From positions 1 through 12,033 of the forward strand of contig JAILAA010000202.1 in assembly GCA_024681875.1 (NCBI GenBank): a stretch of DNA of 12,033 bases, written 5' to 3'. Positions 1 through 6,482 of this stretch are shown piece by piece (the first letter of the stretch is position 1; the number at the start of each line of letters is the position of its first letter). The translations under genes and the position numbers were made by a program. Origin of the DNA: Prevotella sp. (GTDB lineage Bacteria > Bacteroidota > Bacteroidia > Bacteroidales > Bacteroidaceae). Under the pieces are notes generated by a model. That model was given only the letters and a program-made list of their open reading frames with translations, was not told the origin of the DNA and ran no database searches.

Positions 1-206
1 ACGGCTTTGATGTTTGAATTTTACTTTTTGGCGATTGTAAAATTACTCATTTTCAGTGAGTTAACCAAACATCGAGGCCATTTTTATTCCTATTTTATGT
101 TAAATTATGCAGGTGCACCATCACTTGCGAAACTTTAGTAACTTTTTTTATAATACCAAGTTCTTTCAGCACATTTCTTCGCAAAACAAAAAAATTACAA
201 GAAAAG
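1..206. other. AT-rich intergenic region, no gene seen
   Basis: No convincing reading frame lies in this AT-rich stretch at the left edge. It contains an 8-bp inverted repeat, GATGTTTG at 9-16 with CAAACATC at 66-73, enclosing a shorter hairpin ACTCA/TGAGT at 45-49/57-61. It also contains the palindrome GGTGCACC at 112-119. The hairpins could be the end of an upstream transcript, but no clear T-run follows them. The downstream part runs into the rpmE2 promoter. Confidence 0.5.
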
Positions 207-238
207 TTTGCATAGATAAGAAAAAAGTAGTACTTTTG
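207..238 (+). promoter_or_regulatory. Bacteroidota-type promoter of rpmE2
   Basis: A TTTG box at 207-210 is followed after 20 bp by TACTTTTG at 231-238, a full match to the Bacteroidota -33 TTTG / -7 TAnnTTTG consensus. Transcription would start near 244, leaving about 30 nt of AT-rich leader before the ATG. That is too short for a ribosomal-protein leader structure. No Shine-Dalgarno sequence is present, as is usual in this phylum. Confidence 0.85.
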
Positions 239-274
239 CACGCTGAAATCAATTTTATCAACATTAAATAAACA

Positions 275-529
275 ATGAAACAAGGAATTCATCCAGAAAA
301 CTATCGCCCCGTCGTGTTTAAGGACATGTCCAACGGCGATATGTTCCTTACGAAGTCTACCGCAAAGACCAATGACACCGTAGAATTCGAAGGCGAGACT
401 TACCCAGTGGTAAAAGTAGAAATCTCCAGCTCCTCACACCCCTTCTATACGGGTAAGAGCAAGCTCGTCGACACGGCAGGACGCGTCGATAAGTTCATGA
501 GCCGCTACGGTAAGGCTGCGAAGAAGTAA
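275..529 (+). CDS. rpmE2: 50S ribosomal protein L31 type B
   Basis: This 84-residue protein is a component of the large ribosomal subunit near the inter-subunit bridge. It begins [15 protein letters not shown] and carries the typical block [24 protein letters not shown] near residues 52-75, which identifies L31. It has no cysteine at all, so it is the zinc-free type B form rather than the zinc-ribbon type A. The length matches the family. The ATG lies 36 nt after the -7 box of a consensus promoter, and a strong terminator sits about 30 bp after the stop, so the gene is probably transcribed alone. In other phyla type B L31 is induced by zinc shortage. Nothing here shows such control, and it is probably the housekeeping copy. 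The identification is very secure. Confidence 0.97.
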   Translation: MKQGIHPENYRPVVFKDMSNGDMFLTKSTAKTNDTVEFEGETYPVVKVEISSSSHPFYTGKSKLVDTAGRVDKFMSRYGKAAKK

Positions 530-558
530 GATACTTTCAACACACACCACATGACTTA

Positions 559-615
559 AGAAGGTGCGTCCAAGGTAGTTGCATATGCCTTGTGCGCACC
601 TTCTATCTTTTTCTT
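559..615 (+). terminator. Strong hairpin terminator after rpmE2
   Basis: AGAAGGTGCG at 559-568 pairs perfectly with CGCACCTTCT at 595-604. The stem continues inside with CAAGG at 571-575 and CCTTG at 588-592. A T-rich tract (TATCTTTTTCTT, 604-615) follows on the plus strand. This is a classical intrinsic terminator for rpmE2. Its tail ends about 10 nt before the start codon of the next gene, so it may also act on transcription into the nuclease gene. Confidence 0.85.
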
Positions 616-625
616 AGACCAAGCT

Positions 626-1567
626 ATGAAACTACTAACCCTGTGGCGGCTATTGTTTTTAACAATCTTCGTGATGTTACTTGCTGCCTGCCACAAAGAT
701 GATGATGATGGCGGCGGCAAATCGGCTGCCAACACCAATGTCAACGCCAATCCCATTGATAAGGAGCCAGCCCTGCAACGCTTGGAATTTCCACGTGTAA
801 AGGAAGGCAACAGCATTGTGCTCATCCACACCACCAACGACCAGTACGGCATCAACTACAGCGTGGAGTGGGACCTCGACAAGAAGTCACAGCGATGGTC
901 GGCTTACCAAATGACAGCCGCCACATTGGCACAGAATACGCAACGGTATTACTCTACCACCGATCAATATCCTTTCGACCCACTGCTACCATCTTTAGAC
1001 ACAGACTATTACTATGGCAGTGGCTTCGACCATGGTCACATGTGCCCCTCCTACGACCGGCTTTACTCTTTCGATGCCAACTACCAAACTTTCTTCCTTA
1101 CGAACATGCAGCCACAGTACAAAGCCTTCAACGGCAGCCTGTCGGGCAACGAATCGTATAAGAATGAATGGAGTCCCTGGTATCAGCTTGAAGGGAAAGA
1201 CGGTCTCATCAGAAGAGTAACTAAAAATACGGCTTCAAAAGTACTGTATGTCGTGAAAGGCGGCACTATTGAGGACGACCAGATTCAACCTACCTTAGTG
1301 AAGGGCGTCATGCGCGTACCCAAATATTTCTTTGTGGCCTTGTTGTTAGAGAATTTCGAAGGTTACATGGCCATAGGTTTCTGGATGGAGCACAAAAGCA
1401 GTTACGACAAAAAGGTTTCCCTCAGCGACTGCACAGTTAACATCCGCGACCTGGAGGAGAAGACGGGCATTGACTTCTTCTGCAACCTGCCAGACAACAT
1501 AGAAAACAGAGTCGAGACATTGCCCATTGAGAATGTGAAACGGGCATGGGAAACATTATTGAATTAA
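626..1567 (+). CDS. Surface lipoprotein DNA/RNA non-specific endonuclease
   Basis: This 313-aa protein belongs to the NUC (Serratia nuclease-like, beta-beta-alpha metal) family, whose members cut DNA and RNA without sequence specificity using one metal ion. A lipoprotein signal peptide runs to Cys22 (lipobox LAAC). It is followed by HKDDDD, matching the CxK(D/E)2 export signal that places Bacteroidota lipoproteins on the cell surface. The active-site block is GFDHGHMCPS, with the general base at His138. FFLTNMQPQ supplies the metal-binding Asn160, and NEWSPWYQLE follows at about 180-189. The usual motif is DRGH, so Arg is replaced by His136 here. The ATG at 626 is chosen because it starts the signal peptide; an in-frame ATG at 590 lies inside the terminator hairpin. 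No clear own promoter is visible. Likely roles are nucleic-acid scavenging or extracellular DNA degradation. The stop codon lies within a 7-bp repeat array. Confidence 0.9.
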   Translation: MKLLTLWRLLFLTIFVMLLAACHKDDDDGGGKSAANTNVNANPIDKEPALQRLEFPRVKEGNSIVLIHTTNDQYGINYSVEWDLDKKSQRWSAYQMTAATLAQNTQRYYSTTDQYPFDPLLPSLDTDYYYGSGFDHGHMCPSYDRLYSFDANYQTFFLTNMQPQYKAFNGSLSGNESYKNEWSPWYQLEGKDGLIRRVTKNTASKVLYVVKGGTIEDDQIQPTLVKGVMRVPKYFFVALLLENFEGYMAIGFWMEHKSSYDKKVSLSDCTVNIRDLEEKTGIDFFCNLPDNIENRVETLPIENVKRAWETLLN

Positions 1568-1630
1568 GAGTTTAGAATTAAGAATTAAGAGTTGTCGCTA
1601 CGCGAGTAAGAATTAAGAATTTATAGTTAT
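1561..1630 (+). repeat. Array of degenerate 7-bp repeats (GAATTAA type)
   Basis: The stretch can be cut into ten consecutive 7-bp units: gaattaa, gagttta, gaattaa, gaattaa, gagttgt, cgctacg, cgagtaa, gaattaa, gaattta, tagttat. The phase of 7 is kept throughout, including across the GC-rich centre, which forms a small palindrome TCGC-TAC-GCGA at 1595-1605. The first unit supplies the last sense codon and the TAA stop of the nuclease gene. Similar AT-rich heptamer tracts are, from memory, frequent between genes in Prevotella and Bacteroides. Their function is unknown to me. Confidence 0.8.
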
Positions 1631-1656
1631 TATAACATAAAAACCAAACAACAACA

Positions 1657-2208
1657 ATGAAAACAGTTTATGATTTCACTGTCAAGGACAGAAAAGGTAA
1701 GGACGTGTCGCTGAAAGAGTATGCCAACGAAGTGTTGCTCATTGTCAACACGGCAACGAAGTGTGGCTTCACACCACAATACGAGGAGATGGAAAAGCTC
1801 TACGAGAAGTTCCGCTCACAGGAATTCGTCATTCTCGACTTCCCCTGCAACCAGTTTGGCCAGCAGGCTCCTGGCACCGACGAGAGCATCCACGAGTTCT
1901 GCAAGCTTAACTTCGGCACCGAGTTCCCCCGTTTCAAGAAGGTGAAGGTGAACGGCCCCGATGCCGACCCGCTGTTCCTCTTCCTGCAGGAGCAGAAAGG
2001 CTTTGCCGGTTGGGACATGGAGCACCCCATCGCCCACATCCTTGATGACATGCTTTCAAAAGAAGACCCCGAGTACAAGGAGAAGAACGACATCAAGTGG
2101 AACTTCACCAAGTTCCTTATTGACAAGAAAGGCATGGTAGTGGCCCGCTTCGAGCCCACCACAGCTATCAGCGAGATTGAAAAGCAAATAGAAGAGCTGT
2201 TGAAGTAA
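1657..2208 (+). CDS. Glutathione peroxidase family thiol peroxidase (Cys type)
   Basis: This 183-aa cytoplasmic enzyme would reduce hydrogen peroxide and organic hydroperoxides. The family signature is complete: peroxidatic Cys36 in NTATKCGFTPQY (Cys in place of selenocysteine), Gln70 in FPCNQFGQQAPG, and Trp148-Asn149 in IKWNFTKFL, which together form the catalytic tetrad. Cys82 in HEFCKLNF lies where the resolving Cys of thioredoxin-dependent members sits, so thioredoxin rather than glutathione is the probable reductant. No signal peptide is visible. Next downstream on the same strand is thioredoxin reductase, 85 bp away, which fits a shared peroxide-defence role. The gap contains a large hairpin, so cotranscription is uncertain. 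No consensus promoter was found upstream, where the sequence is a 7-bp repeat array. The upstream bases are A-rich with no Shine-Dalgarno. The family assignment is very sure and the reductant is inferred. Confidence 0.95.
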   Translation: MKTVYDFTVKDRKGKDVSLKEYANEVLLIVNTATKCGFTPQYEEMEKLYEKFRSQEFVILDFPCNQFGQQAPGTDESIHEFCKLNFGTEFPRFKKVKVNGPDADPLFLFLQEQKGFAGWDMEHPIAHILDDMLSKEDPEYKEKNDIKWNFTKFLIDKKGMVVARFEPTTAISEIEKQIEELLK

Positions 2209-2214
2209 GAAATT

Positions 2215-2279
2215 GCAACGGATGAACACAGATTCTCACGGAAAAACAAAAACCGTGTCTCTCTGTGTTCATCCGTTGC
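2215..2279. repeat. Long perfect inverted repeat between gpx and trxB
   Basis: GCAACGGATGAACACAGA at 2215-2232 is an exact inverse complement of 2262-2279, an 18-bp stem. An inner stem, CACGG at 2237-2241 with CCGTG at 2253-2257, is closed by an A-rich 11-nt loop. The motif ACGGATGAACACAGAT..CACGGA resembles dispersed hairpin repeats with an ACGGAT core that I remember from many genomes. A REP/MITE-like element is therefore likely. No T-run follows the right arm, so it is not a standard intrinsic terminator, though a transcript would fold strongly here. Confidence 0.8.
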
Positions 2280-2293
2280 TATTATAATAAAGA

Positions 2294-3226
2294 ATGGAAC
2301 ATACGAAATGCTTGATTATCGGCAGCGGACCCGCAGGGTACACCGCTGCCATTTATGCTTCACGTGCCAACCTCAGCCCCGTGGAGTATTGCGGCCTGCA
2401 GCCTGGCGGACAGCTGACGCAGACCACTGAGGTGGAGAACTTTCCCGGCTATCCCGAGGGTGTGGACGGCAACCAGATGATGATGGACCTGCGCCAGCAG
2501 GCCGAGCGCTTCGGTGCCGACATCCGCGATGGCGAGATTACCGAGGTGGACTTCTCTACCCGACCCTACCGTATGAAGGACGATGCCGGCAATGAGATAG
2601 AGGCCGAAACGATCATCATCGCCACGGGCGCCTCGGCCAAATACTTAGGCCTGCCCGATGAGCAGAAATACATGGGCATGGGCGTCTCTGCCTGCGCTAC
2701 TTGCGACGGTTTCTTCTATCGTAAGAAGACCGTGGCCGTGGTGGGCGGCGGCGACACGGCCTGCGAAGACGCCCTCTACTTGAGCGGCCTCTGCAAGAAA
2801 GTCTACCTCATCGTGCGCAAGCCCTTCCTCCGTGCCTCGAAGGTGATGCAGCAGCGTGTCATGGAGCGTGAGAATATTGAGATACTGTTCGAGCACAACA
2901 CCCTCGGTCTTTTCGGCGAGAACGGCGTAGAGGGCGCTCATCTTGTCAAGCGCAAGGGGGAGTCAGACGAGCAGCTGGTAGACATTGCCATCGACGGTTT
3001 CTTCCTTGCCATCGGTCACAAGCCCAACACCGACATCTTCCGTCAGTGGCTCGACACCGACGAGGTGGGCTACCTGAAGAAGGTCGACGGCACACCACGC
3101 ACCAAGCTGCCCGGCATCTTCGTGGCTGGCGACTGTGCCGACCCCGTCTACCGGCAGGCCATCACCGCCGCTGGTACCGGCTGCCAGGCCGCCATCGAGG
3201 CCGAGCGTTTCCTTTTAGAAGCATAA
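2294..3226 (+). CDS. trxB: Thioredoxin-disulfide reductase
   Basis: This 310-aa FAD enzyme transfers electrons from NADPH to thioredoxin. The FAD-binding motif GSGPAGYTAAIYAS is at about 10-23. The redox-active CATC is at Cys134-Cys137, followed by Asp138 as in the family. The NADPH-domain motif GGGDTA is at 151-156. The second FAD motif GIFVAGDCAD is at 274-283. The HRRxxFRA-type NADPH-phosphate region reads VRKPFLRAS at 174-182, so the first His and second Arg are changed. This version seems usual in Bacteroidales, as far as I recall. Length is standard. The gene follows a glutathione peroxidase-like gene after a large hairpin and is terminated by a shared bidirectional terminator. The start at 2294 places the FAD motif at the normal distance from the N-terminus. 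Function is secure. Confidence 0.96.
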   Translation: MEHTKCLIIGSGPAGYTAAIYASRANLSPVEYCGLQPGGQLTQTTEVENFPGYPEGVDGNQMMMDLRQQAERFGADIRDGEITEVDFSTRPYRMKDDAGNEIEAETIIIATGASAKYLGLPDEQKYMGMGVSACATCDGFFYRKKTVAVVGGGDTACEDALYLSGLCKKVYLIVRKPFLRASKVMQQRVMERENIEILFEHNTLGLFGENGVEGAHLVKRKGESDEQLVDIAIDGFFLAIGHKPNTDIFRQWLDTDEVGYLKKVDGTPRTKLPGIFVAGDCADPVYRQAITAAGTGCQAAIEAERFLLEA

Positions 3227-3243
3227 AACATTTATCACTGGAC

Positions 3244-3281
3244 ATAATAAAAGCCTCCAAACGCTTGGAGGCTTTTATTAT
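3244..3281. terminator. Bidirectional terminator between trxB and the barrel gene
   Basis: A perfect 17-bp stem (3244-3260 with 3265-3281) is closed by the 4-nt loop ACGC. The core GCCTCCAA/TTGGAGGC is flanked by A-run and T-run arms, giving a T-tract on either strand. It lies 17 bp after the trxB stop and 8 bp from the stop of the convergent barrel gene, so it can end both transcripts. Confidence 0.92.
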
Positions 3282-3289
3282 ATTACTAC

Positions 3290-6200
3290 TTAGAATCGTC
3301 CGGGTCCACCGAAACCGCCGCCGCCGAAGCCACCGCCACCACCGCGATTGCCACCGCCGCCACCGCGATTGCCGCCACCGCGATTGCCGCCGCCGAAGCC
3401 GCCGCCAAAGCCCATGCTACGCATACCCTGACGGGCCTCACGTGTGCCGAAGAGGTTGAGACGGTAGATGACATGCAGCATGGCGTAGCTGGTGATGGCA
3501 TTATATTCGTTGTCGGTACGGGCCATGGCGCTGATGGTGCGTGAGAAATTGGACTGCTGCTGCAGGATGTCGTAGAGTTGCAGCGAGACGGTGAGGGGCT
3601 TGCCCTTCAGGAATCCCTGCGCAATCTGTGCGTTCCAGATGAGCTCGTTGGTGTTCATCGAGGCATCGCTGTAGCCACGACGGCTGTTCATGCCCAAATT
3701 GGTAGACAACTGGGTACCCCAAGGCATGGTCAGTGTGGTGTTGAAGCCGTAGGCATAGCTCCAGGTGTCGAGGTTTGACTGCGGCTGCAGTTCATTGCGT
3801 GTGTGACTGTAGTCCATCGAGCCGTTCAGCTCCACCTCCAGCCAGTCGTTGCGGTAGACCAGCCCCAGACGGCTACCCAGCGTATTGGAGTTCGTGACAT
3901 TCTTCAGCGACTGGCTGTCCTGCGACACATAGCTCACATGGTGGTTATAGTTGTCGTTGAGCGAGAGGTTGTAGCTGAAGATACCCAGCGAGTCGATGGC
4001 CGAGTTCCACGTGATGCGGGCACCGGCATTCCAGTTGCCGTTGATGTTCACCGGCTTCGATTCCCTTCCGCCCGTCTTCTCATTATAGGTCACACGGTTG
4101 GCGATGCTGTTCGACGTCATCGAGAAGTTAGCATTGGCATTGATAAAGCGCTGGTAAGAGGGGAAATAGTTATTGAAGCGCAGATTGAAGCGCTGAGTGA
4201 ACGACGGTTTCAGGTCGGGATTACCCGTTGTCTTGTTCAGGGGGTCGGTGTCGTCCTTGATATCCAGCAGCTGGTCCATCGACGGCTGACTGGTGTTGCC
4301 ACGGTACTCGAAGCGCAGCTGTCCCTGCTGTGAGAAACGGTAGCGGAAGTTGGCCGTAGGGCTCCAGTTGACGACAGAGCGGCTCACTACGGTATCTACC
4401 TTCAGATAGTGCTGCGTATATTCCGAAGTCTGCGGAATAACCTGCAGGCCGATGTTGAAATCGTAGTTATTGCGGATGAATCGCAGCATCACCTCGCCTG
4501 TATGGATAAAATTCTCATAGGCCGAATAGCGGCTCAGCGTGTCCCTGTAATAGGTGTCAGAGGTGTGTGGTGAGTAGCCATTACTGACAGTGTTGAAGTA
4601 ATTGTCCCAGTTACGATAGCTGGGCATCAAGTCGTTGAAGTCATAGTTATAGGGAGGTGTGGAGTAATCATAGGTAGAGCGGTCGCTCTCGTTATAGCGA
4701 TGCTGGAAAGTATAGCTGAACTGCAGGAAAGTGGCATAGGCTATGGGCTCGCTGTAAGTAGTCTTGACACTGTAGTCCCACGACGTGGTGGGCGACAGGT
4801 TGTAGCGGTTGGTCTGGTAGGCCGAGAGTCCTCCGACACCGTTGAACGTAGTAGTGCCTCTGAACAGCTTTGTCTGGTTGCTCGACAGCTGGCGGCTCTC
4901 GTTGTCGCTGTAGTTACCTGTCAGCTGCACGGTGATATTGCGCCCGTTGCTGCTGAGCAGTCGGTTGATCATCAGCGTGCCGCCCAGATTCTTGTTCTCT
5001 CCATAGCTCAGCGACTTGCTGCTGTTTCCGTTCACCAGCAGGCTGTCGAGTTTATGCTCTGCGTCGCCTCCGTTCTTGATGATTTCCTGCATGACGGCAG
5101 CATTGAGCTGGTAGCCGATATAGTCGTAGGGATCCTGATTGAACGTCACCGAGCTGTTCCATCCGCGTCCGTCGCTGGTAGAGTAACTGATGCTGGGTCG
5201 GAAGCTGATGTTCCATAGCGTATCGGGTGTCCACTCGATGCGGCCTTGGGCACTCCAGCTGTTAGCACGTGAAAAGTTCTGGTTGACAGAGTTCTGGAAC
5301 GACGATGAGCTGCCGATGAAGTTCTCGCTGGCCCGTCGCGACCACGTGTCGCCGTCGCGGTGATTCCAGTTCACGCTGGCCTGTGCAATGAGCTTGTCGG
5401 TTTTCTCGTAGTTGTAGTTCACCATGCCCGACTTCATGGCGTTCAGGCCGTTGCCGCCCATGCCGCGTCCGCCTCCGAAGCCGCGTCCGCCGCCTCCGCC
5501 AAATCCCATGTCATTCGTATTGTTGGCGTTCACCATGCCCATCAGCCGGTGGTCGCCCCTCATGTGCATACCGAAGATTCGGCTCGAGTAGCGGCCCTCG
5601 GTGCCTACGCCCATGTCGACGTTGGCCATAGTGCCGCGGTTCATGCCCTGTTTCAGTCCGAAGTCGATGACCGTCTGCTCATTGCCGTCGTCAATGCCGG
5701 TGATGCGGCTCAGGTCGCTCTTCTCGTCGTAGGCCCTGATGCGCTCCACGATATTCGTGGGCAGATTCTTCATAGCCGTCTTGGCATCGCCGAACTCCTT
5801 GCCGTCGACCTTAATCTTCGACACGCTCTTGCCGTTTATCTTGATGTTGCCCTCGTCATCGACCTCAGCGCCGGGCAGACGCTTCACCAGCTCCTCCACA
5901 ACAGAGCCCTCGGGGGTCTTGAAGGCATCGGCGTTGTAGATGATGGTGTCGCCTTTCGAATACATACGCGTCTGATTCTTCACCACCACCACCTCTTTCA
6001 AGATATTTCCATCGGCCACCAGACTGATGGTACCGATATTCGTAGGCTGCCCGCTAACGGTGACAGACTGCACGTGGGGGGTATAGCCCACACTGGTGAT
6101 GCGCAGCAGGAAACGGCCATCAGCAGGTGCTGTGGCCTTGAAGTGGCCGTCCAGGTCGGTGACAAAGTTCTGCACCAGGGTGCTGTCGGTCTTCAGCAGC

Positions 6201-6328
6201 GAGACGGTGGCCTGCATCACGCCCTCTTTCGTGTCCTTGTCAACCACGGTGCCGCTGATGGTGCGCTGCGCATGAGCTGAGAGGGCCGCCAGCAGCACAA
6301 CGGCCGTCAAGAGAAGAAATCGTTTCAT
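3290..6328 (-). CDS. Outer-membrane beta-barrel protein, TonB-receptor-like (OMP_b-brl_3 type)
   Basis: This 1012-aa outer-membrane protein starts with a Sec signal peptide, MKRFLLLTAV to cleavage after SAHA (residue 20). A carboxypeptidase-regulatory-like domain follows (about 22-105, ISGTVVDKDTKEGV..). A plug-like part comes next (about 128-235, with EELVKRLPGAEVDDEGNIKI and VDGKEF). The rest, rich in alternating aromatic/polar strands, is the barrel. No clear TonB box was seen, and no SusD partner is adjacent, so this is not an obvious SusC pair. Substrate is unknown. Two Gly-rich segments stand out: a loop at about 273-294 and a C-terminal tail of about 41 residues (972-1012) with GGGNR repeats ending in GRF. 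ATG at 6328 is preferred because it begins a clean signal peptide and lies 38 nt from the promoter box, like its neighbours. An in-frame ATG at 6349 is possible. It is divergent from aroB. Confidence 0.88.
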   Translation of the reverse strand: MKRFLLLTAVVLLAALSAHAQRTISGTVVDKDTKEGVMQATVSLLKTDSTLVQNFVTDLDGHFKATAPADGRFLLRITSVGYTPHVQSVTVSGQPTNIGTISLVADGNILKEVVVVKNQTRMYSKGDTIIYNADAFKTPEGSVVEELVKRLPGAEVDDEGNIKINGKSVSKIKVDGKEFGDAKTAMKNLPTNIVERIRAYDEKSDLSRITGIDDGNEQTVIDFGLKQGMNRGTMANVDMGVGTEGRYSSRIFGMHMRGDHRLMGMVNANNTNDMGFGGGGGRGFGGGRGMGGNGLNAMKSGMVNYNYEKTDKLIAQASVNWNHRDGDTWSRRASENFIGSSSSFQNSVNQNFSRANSWSAQGRIEWTPDTLWNISFRPSISYSTSDGRGWNSSVTFNQDPYDYIGYQLNAAVMQEIIKNGGDAEHKLDSLLVNGNSSKSLSYGENKNLGGTLMINRLLSSNGRNITVQLTGNYSDNESRQLSSNQTKLFRGTTTFNGVGGLSAYQTNRYNLSPTTSWDYSVKTTYSEPIAYATFLQFSYTFQHRYNESDRSTYDYSTPPYNYDFNDLMPSYRNWDNYFNTVSNGYSPHTSDTYYRDTLSRYSAYENFIHTGEVMLRFIRNNYDFNIGLQVIPQTSEYTQHYLKVDTVVSRSVVNWSPTANFRYRFSQQGQLRFEYRGNTSQPSMDQLLDIKDDTDPLNKTTGNPDLKPSFTQRFNLRFNNYFPSYQRFINANANFSMTSNSIANRVTYNEKTGGRESKPVNINGNWNAGARITWNSAIDSLGIFSYNLSLNDNYNHHVSYVSQDSQSLKNVTNSNTLGSRLGLVYRNDWLEVELNGSMDYSHTRNELQPQSNLDTWSYAYGFNTTLTMPWGTQLSTNLGMNSRRGYSDASMNTNELIWNAQIAQGFLKGKPLTVSLQLYDILQQQSNFSRTISAMARTDNEYNAITSYAMLHVIYRLNLFGTREARQGMRSMGFGGGFGGGNRGGGNRGGGGGNRGGGGGFGGGGFGGPGRF

Positions 6329-6366
6329 CGGGATTGTTTTTTTATTCATTTCTGTTATCTCTGACG

Positions 6367-6398
6367 CAAAGAAGAACAAAAAGTTTAAGATAAACAAA
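6367..6398 (-). promoter_or_regulatory. Candidate promoter of the barrel gene
   Basis: Read on the minus strand, TTTG (6398-6395) is followed after exactly 20 bp by CTTCTTTG (6374-6367). The TTTG half of the -7 box is kept but the TA is missing, so this is a partial match to the Bacteroidota consensus. The box ends 38 nt before ATG 6328, close to the spacing seen at rpmE2 and aroB. Confidence 0.5.
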
Positions 6399-6400
6399 AA

Positions 6401-6435
6401 AACTCTCAACACTCCGCTCTCAACTCTCAACTTTT
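6401..6435 (-). repeat. Array of degenerate 7-bp repeats (GAGAGTT type)
   Basis: On the plus strand the units are aactctc, aacactc, cgctctc, aactctc, aactttt. On the minus strand this reads as GAGAGTT-like heptamers. Five units keep an exact 7-bp phase. The array sits between the divergent promoters of the barrel gene and aroB and occupies the position where the -33 box of aroB would lie. The unit is related to the GAGTT/GAATT heptamers at 1561-1630. Confidence 0.75.
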
Positions 6436-6438
6436 TTG

Positions 6439-6446
6439 TACCTTTG
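6439..6446 (+). promoter_or_regulatory. -7 box of the aroB promoter
   Basis: TACCTTTG is a full match to TAnnTTTG. No TTTG is found 19-20 bp upstream, where the 7-bp repeats lie, so the -33 element is weak or missing. The box ends 36 nt before the aroB ATG, the same distance as at rpmE2. Confidence 0.65.
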
Positions 6447-6482
6447 CCGCAATCTTTTCGTATAAGACAGTTAAAACAATCT

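Noticed and set aside
239..274. Ribosomal-protein leader or riboswitch before rpmE2
   Set aside because: The predicted leader is only about 30 nt, A/T-rich and without a stem.
95..292. 65-codon minus-strand frame in the left intergenic region
   Set aside because: It is AT-rich, low-complexity and runs through the rpmE2 promoter and start codon; no family resemblance.
1561..1630. CRISPR-like array
   Set aside because: The units are 7 bp without spacers of 25-40 bp and no cas gene is near.
3046..3459. Arg/His-rich plus-strand frame over the trxB end and Gly-rich tail
   Set aside because: The repeats RRRHRD are the complement of Gly codons; it crosses the bidirectional terminator and is out of frame with trxB.
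3803..5218. Plus-strand frames of about 170-176 codons inside the barrel gene
   Set aside because: They are shadows of the minus-strand gene without own start context or domain signature.
5360..6280. 306-codon plus-strand open frame opposite the barrel gene
   Set aside because: It mirrors the coding strand of a clearly recognised outer-membrane protein. The long open frame reflects codon bias, and the Ala/Val/His-rich product resembles nothing known.
3290..6328. SusC-type nutrient importer of a polysaccharide utilisation locus
   Set aside because: No SusD-like gene is adjacent, no TonB box was seen, and the domain order fits the OMP_b-brl_3 group better.
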